This document shows positions 37,201 to 47,067 of a stretch of DNA of 64,000 nt, in pieces (the first letter of the stretch is position 1; each line of letters opens with the position of its first letter). Origin of the DNA: Mastigias papua (Eukaryota > Cnidaria > Scyphozoa > Rhizostomeae > Mastigiidae); assembly GCA_964019165.1 (NCBI GenBank), contig OZ025274.1:1798051-1862050 (forward strand), read 5' to 3'. Below the pieces are notes generated by a model. The model was not told where the DNA came from. It saw only the letters and a list, made by a program, of their open reading frames with translations, and searched no databases. The translations under genes were made by a program, and so were the position numbers.

Positions 37201-40200
37201 TTTATCGTAGAGTAGTGGAGAAAACTAGAGAAAGCATAAATTCTGGACCTTTTCGGTAGACTACTTATGGTAGCCATTAACTGTAGTGTGATTGACACTA
37301 TGTTCATATGTAACAAAAACATGTTTGATAAGAACTTCCAACTTAATCCATAATCAGTCGAGTGTTGATGCCATGGACAGGCAGAAAGTCTCTTTGCCTG
37401 TTTGTGGCCTAATTGCTATCGGGGCAAGACCATACAGTCCCACATTACGCTAATTGTGACAAAATACATTAGGTCCAATGGCTATTATGTCGGACGTTGA
37501 AGTGACACTCAGTGCTTTCGTCACAGCAGTAAAAGAGTTTATGATAGATATAATTAAAGCGACAGCAACAACAATAACAGCTGCAGCAAACGGCCTAACT
37601 TGGCAAAATACTGAAATATCTAAAGAAAATAACAAGAACACAAGGTAGGAGCAACAAAAAGAATGACGCAATTATGACAATAGTGATAACTCATTTGCAA
37701 AGACAAAAAAACACCACTTTTGAATGGCAAATACAAAACTGCAACTTATACAACAGACTGCCAAATCCCTTATGCTAAACTGGATTCAATTTATCCGAGA
37801 TGGATGTCTATGGCCGTCAACTAAACCAAATTCCAAGAGACATTCCGTCAAAGTATATAGTTTATAGAAAACGAGACAGTTAAAGTTCTTCACATCGAGT
37901 CTGGCGAACAGTTAGAAAAAGGATAACTTCTGGTGTTAGGGAATTGCTAACCCTTGTTACCTTTATTCACATTATATTCTTATAAATACTCATATAGGCT
38001 AGTTAAGGAACTGTGAACATGATGGAAAGCTGGTAGTGTGGAAATGGGGACAGAGCATCAAATCAACATACTGATTTCCTAAATAGCTGGTGAAATAATT
38101 CTATTAATATATTGAGATTTTCATTAGTTTATCCCTGTTTAAAAAAATCATTTATAATATACCAGCACTCAACTTCAACATATAAGTTAGAAAATTGGAT
38201 ACTGGCTTCATGGTTTCCCTTTCTCATCAACAACTGTTTTACATCCTCGCTACCAAGTCCATTTCAACTCGCTACCAATGTTGATTCAATTTATTCACAA
38301 TGTAGACATAAAAGCAGCAAAAGATACGCCGCTTCCCATTAGCTGTTTAAATTGGCACTGAAAACATGACGTTTATCGAGAAAAAAATTCGGGACGAATT
38401 ACCCACATTCAATAACAAAATGCAACGAACGTCACTTGAAGAATTTGAAAAGTATATTTGATAGCAGAAAATACTCGACTGGATCTAAATTATTTTTAGT
38501 ATTATTCATCTATATGTTACCTCAAGGCAAACTGAAAAAAGACACAATTATTCTGCTCCTGCACACAACCAAACAAGCTATGAATACACTCTACGAAATG
38601 AAGAGAGGCTATAGCAATCTGAAAAGAGGTTTTGAATTGATGGACACTGTGTACTCACCAAGGCTTGTAGTTCTTCTTCGGTTTCGAGCTGGCTGATGCC
38701 ATGCACATCTTTCTCATCTTCTTTCTTTTCGATACTGCCTTTCCGGCCTAAGCTACTTAGCGTTGAATCGACACCATTCGACAAAGCGGTTTTAGTTCTA
38801 CCCGGCCGATAGTCATTGGCCGTTACCTTCTTCATTTCCTCCTCAAATTTTTTATTTCGCAGTTCTCGAAGCTGTTTTCTTATCTCCCTACGATCATCCA
38901 AATTTTCTGTGTCTTCAAGCTGAAATATCAAATGCGGAGGAGAATACAGTCTTTTGAACGACACAGCATTTCCGTATTATCGACGTATGCTACGAAAATG
39001 CCTAAACAAGGAATTTTACATGGAGGAAATTGCTACCCAAATAACTAAATACGCGATCTCCACATAATTTATGAAGGAGAACCTATCTCCTTATCGAAAA
39101 CCAGTTGTGCTCTCCACTTGAATCAATATTGCTTCCCAAAATCAAGATTTTCATTAAAGCCGGCTGGGAAGCACTGGCTATGCACTGTTTGAGAAAACTA
39201 GAAAAAATAGCGAAAAAGTATGGGTGCCTATTAGACTAGATGACTGTTCGAATTCCACTTGGCACCAGACATCTATCATTGGCCACAAAGACGAAACAGG
39301 CAACCACTTGCAAACGAGTGATAATCAAATGACTGGTTGGCGAACCATTCTATTGAATCGTAAAGAGGCTGAAGAAAAGTGGTTAGGGCACATTGGCTAA
39401 GGAAAAATAGCAAAGGCAAAGTTATTTAGACAAAAAGGCACATGATCTAATTTCGGATTATCCAGTCGGAAATTTCATGCGCACAATTTTTCATAAACGA
39501 AAAACTCATCAGTGGGTCCATGACACTAGCAACAAACAAGCAAAGGAGCGAATGAAGAAACAACGGAACATTTCTATGATTTAGAAATACAATTGGGTAT
39601 AGGTTATAGGCCCAATAGGCCCCATTACAATTTTAGATTGATTTGTGAAAGGAGAATGTAGTTGCAAGACAACAAGAGGAGTAAACAAGCAATTTTTGTA
39701 CAGAAAGTCTTCAGAATGTTTTAATACCGAAACCATGAAAAAACTAATAAAGTTTCAGTGGTAAGCGGAAAAGCTCCTGGCAAAATAATGAACGCGAACT
39801 GCAGTTATGACCAAATAATGAAAATAAAACCATTGAAGTGAATTGCAATATATGGCAAGAGCAAAATTGACGAACAAAAGGGGCAATGGGACGATTACTA
39901 GTCGTCTAAAACCTTACAACAAACACTCTGCTTAGTCTGAATAGTTTAAGCCTAAAACAAAACAACATAGCAATCCTATGAATAAAATAGCTAATCCAGG
40001 CCATTTTATACAACGCAAATAAATATTCAACTCGTATACCCGAAAGAATGTGTAAAATCAATGCTAAGTAAAATTCTTCACACAAATCCCACGCTATGTG
40101 GGAGAAAGTAATAAAACTTAATAGGGAAAAGAAAGAGAGTAATGCCACTTGAACACATAGAAGGAAATGAAAAACGAAATAAGCCATATTAATACAAAAA

Positions 40201-43200
40201 AAGATATTGCAACGCAATATCTAAAACGAAAAAAGAAAACTAGAAAAGGGCTTTGCTCACTTTATTCCCTTGCAAATCAGAGCAATCACTACGGGCGTGA
40301 CAGTGTTGTGCACAGAAGTGAACAGTTTATCGCAAAGGAGGCATATAATTGCAAATTTGAACATATTCTTTTAGTTGTTGCTGATATGATAAAATGGAAT
40401 CGTCAAATTAAGTACTACCTTGCACGTCTATAGGAGTTAATTCTTCTGACCATAGGATAAAGACTTTAATAAGGTATTTAAACTGAATTGTTTTAGTATT
40501 TTTACAAATTAATGCATGAAAAGAAGAAATAACCCAGCAAATATGTATCGATTAGGTAACAGATAACTAAATCTACTGTCTAAATTTCGCCAAATTACTA
40601 TTGTTACTGGTTTTGTGCTATCTACAGGATAAAAACAACCAAGAGGTCTTCTGTGACTTCCGTGGCCCTGCTACAAGACATAAAGAAAGGCGTATGAATG
40701 AATGGTTAAAGCCCTCGCCCTTTGTGCCGAAGGTCATGGTGTAAAGAAAGCGCACCCCTGCTCAGGCGATCTGCTAACATTTAAAATAGTGGTGGCGAAA
40801 TGCCCAACCCCAAACAGGACCCAAATGTCTCCACTCGTTGACACGTCGCTCTCCACTACCAAATGCACGTCTGGCTAAAACTATGTTAGCACTTTGCGGC
40901 TCCCCATGCCCTCTACACGGCACCCCTATTCTAAAGTATATGAAATTTAATAATAGGAATAACAGGAACCAGTGAAACACACCAGCAGCCATGGGGTGGC
41001 ATGTGGTGGTAAATGTTACCCCCTGGGCAATTTGTTTTTATTGCTTTATCTCGCAGAAAAGGAAATGTCTTCTGAAGTTTGGTTGATCTCAACTTTGGCT
41101 TTTACAAGACAGTTCATTATTTCTTTGCATCTCACACATTTATCGATATATCGACATTATTTTTGACAATTTTGATAACATAAAAGTCTGAAATAACCTC
41201 TTATATTTTGTTCCACATGCTTCCCAAGAAAATTTTGTCACCCCTAAGACACAGGCCTGTCTACGGGCTTGCAGGGAAACTCAAGGGCATACAGAGGCCA
41301 CTGGTCGTCTCCGCCGAAATAAACAAAGAAACTCGCTAGCACTTGAAAACCTTGCTTTGAAGGTCAACAGGCTTGATTCATAAATGGAACGCCTTTTTCA
41401 CCTAATGAGTTATCACAGTCAACCATGTCTCCTCAACAAAAGACGGGATTGAATGCGACGCAATACGATAGACTATACAACCGCCGTAGCAAGCAACATT
41501 TCCGTTGTAAATAAACACTGTGCAAAACGTTACACAATATCGCATTCAACGATTGTTCATCGTGTGCTTGAGGGCATAGAATTCTTTTGTAGAATCTTCC
41601 ATCGAAAAGTGAGAGTTTTCAGTTAACAAATACACAATAAATGTGTCGAGGTCTAGAATTGCTGGAATAGTTTGTGGTTGTGGAATCAGTGATCAGTGCA
41701 GAGATGTGGTCTTTGAACAACACCAAATGCTTTATATTGTGCTCTGCTCAGCTTAAAAGAGTTTACATCCCCTGAATTCATAGGAAATGACAGCTAGCAA
41801 TGGCACCTTGGGCTGGTGAATAATAAATCCTTATCCCCTTAATGGCTGTCTGTTTTTTTACAAAGGGACTCCCAGCAGGAGAAAAAGCCATCACCTTTGA
41901 GCAATCTTTACTCTGTTTTAATGTTTTGAAGTTTATCACAGCAACTTGTGAAGGCTAATCTCATTCAAAAGCAGCCAATGTGGATGAGCTTCTTAGCTCT
42001 AATAAAGACAACAGTTTGGTGGCTACCTCTGTATCCATAATAGGCTGTTGTGCGGTGTTATTTTTCCAGATGCTAACCGTAGTTGGAATGCATGAACTGA
42101 TGTTATACAAACTAGGATGTCATCAGTACCCAAAAATTTCATCAACAAAACTGATCAAATAAATTTCCAAGTGTGCTTTAGCTTTCAATAGTATAAAGAC
42201 AGATATGGAGCATTTTGTCTACCATGAGGCCAAAGTCAACTCTTTCATTCCCACCATATGCAGCATTCAAAACAGGATTTCAACTAGAACCTACTTGTAT
42301 GATCTAGTGCTTTTTAGATCCAGTTCTCAATATAAATAGTTTATGAAATACACTCCTATCAAAATATGGCTGCTATCATGTAAGATCTAATTATGATAGG
42401 CAATAATTTATGGTAGTAAGTCCATGAGGCTAATAAAAATTGTAAGTCAACATACTCAAACATTGGCTTCTTTCCTACTCTTGGGCCATAATTTATAGGT
42501 TTGATGTCTCAAATGGACTAACAATATTGATGACTTCAATGTGGTGGAGAGTCTACCTTCACCACGAGGTCCACCATTTACAGACATGGCCAAATCTGAC
42601 AAGAATTTGGCTGTAACTGATATGAACATTAGATGAATCCACACAAATGACAACAAAAGATGAATTCTTATGGTCATGTTCTAAAAATATTCAATGTTTG
42701 CCCAAACACAAAGGAATGAATACACTGTACAACATACCAAAAATGACAGATGAAAAGGCTTAATGCTTGAATTATTAACCTATGAGAATGTTTAACTAGG
42801 ATTTGTCACATTCAAACTTTTTAGATCTGTCAATGGGAAAACTACACTAGTGTTGATTCAGTTCCACTGTAAGCCAATTATGCCACTAACTAGTAAAGAC
42901 AGACTAGTGTAGAATAGTAACAATAGAGAAAGATTTTGGGATATACCATACTATGAGTGTGCTGAGGGTACTAAGCAAGATCTCAAATGTAGAGATATTA
43001 AGGTGTAAAGTATTCCAGTTTGTTTATGTACAACAAGATATGTAACTGCTAGACCCTAAAACAACAACAATGGGGGCATTTGATCAATATCACATCATCC
43101 TTTATGGACAAATATCTCACAAATCTGTTCTTTGGTTGTATTGTACACAAAATATGCTTCATTCATTTGAGTATTTATATCATATGACCGCAACTACAGA

Positions 43201-44438
43201 CATGGTGTTTGTACTATGTCATAAATAAGCCATCATAGTCCATGATGTGCAGTACCAGCATAGCTAATATTAGGAGCTCCAAGTAGCGTAACTTTAAGAC
43301 GAGCCTGCCTGCCATGTCTATCTGTTGTTATAATCACAAATTATATCCATTTCACGATGATCATAGAAAACAGAAACTCCGATGAGAAGAACTGTTTCTC
43401 AGTCATGATACACCTCTTACAAAAACAAAGTCGAAAGTGGATCAACACCTTTCATCGGGCAACATAAACAATCAAAATCACCGGGGTCAAAACAAAACAA
43501 AGAATACTGTCTGGATCTCCATGTGCACTTCACAGACATGGCTTCATGCCTGTGTTGATTTTCTCCTTCTTACCAATCCGATTTTGTGAGCTATGAATAA
43601 TTACAATCTTATGCTAAAACTGCTTAGCTTCATTTTGAGAGAATTAATATGATTAGTAAGGATACGTGTTCTTTCTGTCGCGAAAAATTAGGCTTTGATT
43701 ATGGAAGCACGCTGAGTGGGAGTACTGGACAATAACCAGGTCTGTTAGCGATAGAAACAATGCAACATCCTACAGCACACAGTATATTCCTTGATATTGC
43801 TATTGCCAAATGATTTCTTATATGTAAGCAGATTTTATATGGCCATATACAAACTCATAATCGCTTCACTCTTCGTCAAAAGGCAGGGGTGGTCTTTAAC
43901 ACCTTTGACAAACACCACTTGGGCTATATTCCTAAGAGATCTACACATCCAATGTCCAGAACTCTGGTCCCATTTTCGGCCCTAACAGGTATTTTGACCT
44001 CTTGATGTAGGTTCATAACCGACAGTAGAATAGGGACGTTTCAGGATATCCAGCTCACATGCGATTGATGAAAGTTTATCACAACTGTATTAAGCTCTCA
44101 GCATGAAAGATATCTCATTCTAAATGCAAACGCCCATATTCGAGAAATAAATCGTTGTAAGCCAAGCCAAAATATTTTTGTACGTAACCACAAAACATCA
44201 AATTCGCGTGATGGCCTACCTACTGTATATCATTATCACTATAGTCATATCAATGTTATGAATAGTCGTCATCTACTTAGCAATTACAAAGCCCTGGATT
44301 GTTGAAAAGTGCATCCGATAACTTTCCTACCAAAATCCTGGAATGTTTGCGAGCTGAGGGGAGCGGACAATGCAACCAAAACGAAATGAACTTTACCTTT
44401 TTCTTCAGCAGCGCCTCTTCGGCGTCTAGTGAAGCCAT
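25128..44438 (-). CDS. SMTN: Smoothelin-like actin-binding protein, complete nine-exon gene
   Basis: Hand-assembled from nine exons (listed separately). All eight introns are GT-AG, all phases agree, and the summed 3,822 nt encodes 1,273 residues plus stop. Seen: two smoothelin-type repeats (about 1-40, cores DDRREIRKQLRELR; and 88-128, RKKIRARIREIRNHK); a Glu/Asp-rich segment (about 255-535); four DFRxxL motifs at about 595, 621, 646 and 675; two GRPSLD motifs at 722 and 760; a basic SLDARLAERR helix (about 1112-1145); and a C-terminal calponin-homology domain (about 1162-1270, with WKDGLAFCALLHNF and DPKSVITYIHEIY). Known: smoothelins are cytoskeletal proteins of contractile cells with this repeat-plus-CH order; DFRxxL motifs in smooth-muscle myosin light chain kinase bind F-actin. 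Inferred: an actin-filament-associated structural protein. It is longer than typical vertebrate smoothelins, mainly because of exon 4. The symbol denotes family, not proven orthology. Confidence 0.93.
26120..26271 (-). CDS. SMTN: Smoothelin-like gene, exon 8 (CH domain core)
   Basis: A 152-bp exon, acceptor CTCTTTGTAG and donor GTAAGT in phase 2. It encodes VTNFTTSWKDGLAFCALLHN, then FAPDKISFDDLSS and ENFEVAFAAAT. These are the central helices of the CH domain; the SWKDGLAFCALLH signature is diagnostic of the smoothelin/calponin superfamily. Confidence 0.95.
27535..27628 (-). CDS. SMTN: Smoothelin-like gene, exon 7 (start of CH domain)
   Basis: A 94-bp exon (1 nt plus 31 codons), acceptor CTTTCTTAG and donor GTAAGT. 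It encodes NSNMTKLLHWCQRITDAYP, the first helix of the calponin-homology domain with its typical LLxWC signature. A G-rich tract on the plus strand lies about 65 bp upstream of the acceptor, so the sense strand is C-rich there. Confidence 0.92.
27692..27772 (+). repeat. G-rich minisatellite in intron 6, quadruplex-capable
   Basis: Three 12-bp units GGGAGTGGGAGG are followed by four 11-bp units CAAGGAGGGGG. More than ten runs of three or more G occur in 81 bp. On the sense strand of the host gene this is a C-rich tract that ends about 65 bp before the exon 7 acceptor. Confidence 0.95.
28011..28127. repeat. Near-perfect intronic hairpin (46-bp arms, 25-bp loop)
   Basis: Left arm 28,011-28,056 and right arm 28,082-28,127 are inverted copies that differ at 2 of 46 positions. 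The loop is 25 bp. The hairpin lies within intron 6 of the smoothelin-like gene, so its pre-mRNA would fold here. It could be a MITE-like relic, a hairpin RNA or a miRNA precursor; sequence alone does not decide. The stem is longer than a typical animal pre-miRNA. Confidence 0.9.
28294..28370 (+). repeat. tRNA-derived SINE-like fragment
   Basis: It contains GTCAAGGGTCACAAGTTCGA, with a polymerase III B-box-like core (AGTTCGAACTC), followed by a CT-rich tail CTCGCACTCTCAATTTC. This matches, with divergence, the right arm of the inverted repeat at 46,990-47,067 (GTCAGGGGTCACGAGTTCGA and tail). Two copies of the same tRNA-like 3' half plus tail suggest a dispersed family. No A box is present, so this copy is partial. 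Confidence 0.5.
28584..28716 (-). CDS. SMTN: Smoothelin-like gene, exon 6
   Basis: A 133-bp exon, acceptor CCTTTTTAG and donor GTAAGG, phase 2 end. It encodes TTSLDARLAERRRQRAIESR and a further basic helix, which resembles the SLAALEKRQ-type helix that precedes the CH domain in smoothelins. Confidence 0.9.
28971..29060 (+). repeat. 10-bp minisatellite in intron 5
   Basis: Nine in-register copies of TGGCGAGGAA, with minor variants (TGGCAGGGAA, TGGCAAGGAA, TGGCGAGGAG, TGGCGAGGCA). The open frames across it on both strands are products of the repeat. Confidence 0.95.
29155..29260 (-). repeat. tRNA-like SINE head, minus strand
   Basis: On the minus strand TTGCAAAGTGGTCAGGG resembles a polymerase III A box and GGTGGTTCGAGACGC resembles a B box, at about tRNA spacing. 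The intervening GTCCTCGTCTGCTC fits an anticodon-arm remnant, but I could not pair a clean cloverleaf. The element sits in intron 5 of the smoothelin-like gene, in sense orientation. Confidence 0.4.
29971..30359 (-). CDS. SMTN: Smoothelin-like gene, exon 5
   Basis: A 389-bp exon, acceptor CATTTTCAG and donor GTAAGA. The first base completes an Arg codon from exon 4 and the last base starts a Thr codon finished by exon 6. It encodes VAVVQSTASRPTVQVILS followed by a charged, Ser/Lys/Glu-rich disordered segment with no recognised domain. Confidence 0.9.
30583..31107 (+). repeat. ATCAT pentanucleotide microsatellite in intron 4, about 525 bp
   Basis: Nearly continuous TATCA units with interspersed ACCAT, TATATCA and ATGTC variants; the pattern of variants itself repeats, which indicates segmental duplication within the tract. 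The 194-residue plus-strand frame rich in YHIIS is a translation of the repeat. The tract ends about 110 bp from the exon 4 donor. Confidence 0.97.
31217..33761 (-). CDS. SMTN: Smoothelin-like gene, exon 4 (large exon with acidic region and DFRxxL array)
   Basis: A 2,545-bp exon (residues 129-977), acceptor TTGTTCTAG and donor GTTAGT in phase 2. The order is a charged Arg/Asp-rich start, a very acidic low-complexity region, four repeated motifs (EQVDFRTVL, EQVDFRNLL, EQVDFRTVL, EQLDFRNVL) spaced 26, 25 and 29 residues, two GRPSLD(S/A)L motifs 38 residues apart, then a Lys/Glu/Thr-rich tail. A weak fifth relative, FKELLKK, lies about 30 residues before the first DFR motif. The region is predicted disordered from composition. 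Open frames on the opposite strand are compositional shadows. Confidence 0.93.
33907..33988 (-). CDS. SMTN: Smoothelin-like gene, exon 3
   Basis: An 82-bp exon (27 codons plus 1 nt), acceptor TTCTAG and donor GTATGT. It encodes the basic helix of repeat 2, ERKKIRARIREIRNHK-like (as read: TETEKRKKIRARIREIRN). It starts in phase 0 and ends in phase 1, matching the start of exon 4 exactly across a 145-bp intron. Confidence 0.92.
33989..38658 (-). other. Intron 2 of the smoothelin-like gene
   Basis: A 4.7-kb intron with GT-AG ends. Apart from the degenerate AATG-type repeat at 35,210-35,572, I see no RNA gene or recognisable mobile-element protein. A 136-codon plus-strand frame at 36,352-36,762 has no motif I recognise. 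Confidence 0.8.
35210..35572 (+). repeat. Degenerate GAATGAAT tetranucleotide repeat
   Basis: About 360 bp dominated by ATGAATGA words with many interruptions (AATAAATAAATG, GCATGAATG). This is an old, decayed microsatellite in intron 2. Confidence 0.9.
38659..38919 (-). CDS. SMTN: Smoothelin-like gene, exon 2
   Basis: Eighty-seven codons (residues 15-101), phase 0 at both ends, acceptor GATATTTCAG and donor GTGAGT. It begins LEDTENLDDRREIRKQLREL, the core of repeat 1, and ends in LETEEELQAL, the start of repeat 2. The linker between them is charged and Ser-rich. Confidence 0.92.
38920..44396 (-). other. Intron 1 of the smoothelin-like gene
   Basis: A 5.5-kb intron between the 14-codon start exon and exon 2. 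I find no convincing internal exon, RNA gene or mobile element. A long first intron is where enhancers often sit, but no specific site is supported. A small perfect hairpin GATATTGC-AAC-GCAATATC lies near 40,202. Confidence 0.75.
44397..44438 (-). CDS. SMTN: Smoothelin-like gene, exon 1 (start exon)
   Basis: Fourteen codons, MASLDAEEALLKKK, ending in phase 0 at donor GTAAAG. The start is supported by an in-frame TAA nine codons upstream and by the way this peptide completes the first smoothelin repeat when joined to exon 2. It is followed by a 5.5-kb intron. No TATA-like promoter is evident upstream. Confidence 0.85.
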
Positions 44439-46862
44439 TCTTGTTTCACTGTTGAGACAAGGTTAACCAGACGATCGTTGGCCTTCCACTTATGTTTAAT
44501 TCAATCCTTTAGATAATATGAGCATGCAAAATATGGAAGAACACCAGGATACTTCAAGGTCGTATTCAATTTGAAAGTCCTTGTGATGAGCAGCAATTGT
44601 GCAAATGCCTGGAATGGTGCTTGCTAGTGTGTAGGCCATGTGCCCGAATTCTAAAGCCGAGGCCCTAGCTCCTGGCCGCTGTGAAGACCCGATAGTGAAA
44701 CAACAGGGGCAGGGAAAAAACTGTCTATGATGCAAAAGTTGGTCGAAGGCATCCTACACATCAGCCCCTGTCTATTTAGACGTTATCCATGCATCCTCTT
44801 TGAGAGGTTATTAAGTGCCATTAGACAATTTCGGTGGAGAAATCTGTGTACTTGCCCTCCCATAGAAGATGTAGACAGTTGGTGAACTGTTGGATTGATC
44901 GTTTTTACTTATAAGTCAATGGTTTACAGGGAAGAAATGCTCGATTGCTAAAATAGTTAAGGTGAATACTGGATTCATAGTTTCACACACAGGTAAATTC
45001 CAATATTTAAATAAGACCTCATCTCTTTTATTTAAATGCTGTATAGTTCTTGTGTTATGCTCTATTTTTATAAGAACCAGTAAAATTGAGGTTCAGTATG
45101 GCTGTTCTTAATTTTTCCGGAATTTTGAGGCTAAATTGTTCTTAATTTGTTCTTAAAGTATTGGGGTGTGGGCAATCTAGACATTAGACAATATACAAGA
45201 GAACATTGGATGTCTATGAAACAGGCATTATTTTTGATAATACAAAACAGAAGACAAACATACGTTCATACAGATGTACAATCCCTTGCTAAAAGTCTTG
45301 ATACACTTACAACTTGTTTTACATATTGATGGTTTGGGTGTTTTGAGCACTTTTGGCAAACATTGCAGAGTTTGAATCTTGGGGGGGGGGAGCTGAAAAC
45401 TGTCCACCTGCCATACTAGCTGATCTGTTACCCGAACGTGCTGCTGTCTAGCTGTATAGAGCTGCAGGAATTTTCGGGAAGAACTATGTTTTCACGAAGG
45501 AATTGCACAAATGAAATAGATTTCTGCCCAGATGGGAGGGAGGAGGGGGTTGCAGTCCCCCCAGCTCCTGCCTCCTGCACCTGTCTGAAATGGCCCTCAG
45601 ATAGCACATACAGCATAAATGGCCCTGGGAGCACATTGGTATCAAAAGATCAAAAGAACTTTACTAAAACTACAACAAGATACGCCCTTTTGTACAAGGA
45701 ACTGCTTTATAAGGAACCTACATATAGAATGCAAAAATGCTTAACGAACTTATATAACTAAAGGAAAATTCTCCAAGGAACTTTTCAAGTTTAAAAGTTT
45801 CTATAAAAGTAAAAAATCAAGAAGTACAGGCAGGTTCCATTCATTTGCAGCCAAAATCCACGTAGATTGTTTGCCATGCATGTGTTAAAAGTGTTTCATT
45901 GAGTATGCTTCATGCTCTACATTTGACATTATGCTTTAACATATATAAAACGTCTTTCCTGCCTTCCTTATGTGTATGGTTTTAAGCTAAAGCTAAAGTT
46001 AAAAGCAAAATACCGAATTTTAATGTTTTACTTGTGTCTCTATTATTCCTATGAGACTAAATGTGGAGTAAAAACTAAGGAACTATTAAGGAACATTTAG
46101 TACTATAATTTGATCATTGGAGGTCAAGAATTAAGGAACTTTTGGAACTTGGCCACGTGCTATGTGTCTTATAAAATAAAAGCGTGCATAGATGGAGCGC
46201 AACTACGGAGGTAATCCTGGGGGTCTAGAAAACTGCCCCTTTCCTCCAAAATGTGAAAGTGCAGAGAAACACTGACTAAACTTAACACACTTTATCATCC
46301 CAGTAGCTATTAGGCCCAAATAATCTGGAATTTCCGTTTAGCCTCGTTTTCAAATCAGCAATTTTATTGAAATTTGTAGTGAATACTTGGAAATTAAGAG
46401 TTTATCTGTGGGTGAGAAAAAAGACAATAGTCGTACCAAATGCGAGTTTTTGGGAATTGGAGATCTAAAGGGGACAGGACTTACTATAAAAGAAACACAA
46501 GTTCCCACAAAAGTACCTTTGTTCATGGATCATGAGAAACTGTTTATAGCATTTGTGTTAAGTAGATCTGCTTATAACCATCATAAAACATGAAGGGGAT
46601 GAAATAATGAAAATCCTCGTAATATCATCATCTATTTCTAAATCTGATTAATATTATCCCAAGTAATTTCCCCTTGAGAATAGTTTTAATGTGCTTTTTT
46701 GGACTAGACCGCCCTTCCCCTCGAGAATTACTAGTTGTGCGCCTGGGGGAACTAAAACAGTTTTTTACAGGTGTAATGAAACCTGGAATACTGAAATAAA
46801 CATTCTGATGCTAAAGATGCTAACAATTTGATATCTTCAAACCACTAATACAACGAATGTAT
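44439..46862. other. Intergenic region upstream of the smoothelin-like gene
   Basis: The part next to 44,438 should hold the 5' UTR and promoter of the minus-strand gene; I see no clear TATA box or initiator. A run of G lies near 45,381. The stretch 45,430-45,790 shows weak similarity to 49,620-49,940. No gene is supported. Confidence 0.55.
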
Positions 46863-47067
46863 AAATGAAAGTGAAAGTGCGAGAAAGTAACCGACCCGAG
46901 CGGGATTCGAACTCGCGACATCTGACATTGTACGTCAGTTCTCTACCAACTGAGCTATCGGGCCACGCTTCCAAATTTTTGCTCAAAGCACTGACGTACA
47001 ATGTCAGGGGTCACGAGTTCGAATCCCGCTCGGGTCGGTTGTTTTCTCGAACTTTCATTTTTCATTT
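46863..47067. repeat. tRNA-derived inverted repeat (77/78-bp arms)
   Basis: Left arm 46,863-46,939 and right arm 46,990-47,067 are inverted copies, about 90 percent alike with one indel, separated by a 50-bp spacer. The left arm plus part of the spacer forms a whole tRNA-like sequence on the minus strand; the right arm holds only its 3' half plus the same tail. The tail shares CTCGAACTTTCATTTTTCAT-type sequence, which resembles the SINE-like fragment at 28,294. Likely two head-on insertions or a foldback of a tRNA-derived element. Confidence 0.85.
46892..46964 (-). tRNA. tRNA-like sequence, probably SINE-derived (anticodon position reads ACA)
   Basis: The 73-nt minus-strand sequence folds as a cloverleaf: a 7-bp acceptor stem (GGCCCGA with TCGGGTC, one G-T), A box TAGCTCAGTTGG, a 5-bp anticodon stem CTGAC/GTCAG, loop GTACAAT, and a T arm with B box AGTTCGAATCC. 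Defects: a broken D-stem pair and an A-C mismatch in the T stem. An ACA anticodon would read a Cys codon but is not the normal one (GCA). Together with the inverted partial copy next door, this suggests a mobile tRNA-derived element or pseudogene, not a working tRNA. Confidence 0.45.

Noticed and set aside
45438..45761. 107-codon plus-strand frame with many Cys and Pro
   Set aside because: No recognisable domain, and it overlaps a stretch that looks like a dispersed repeat.
46892..46964. A working tRNA-Cys with anticodon ACA
   Set aside because: The anticodon is not the normal one, the D and T stems are imperfect, and an inverted partial copy with a non-tRNA tail is adjacent, so it is listed only as a tRNA-like sequence.
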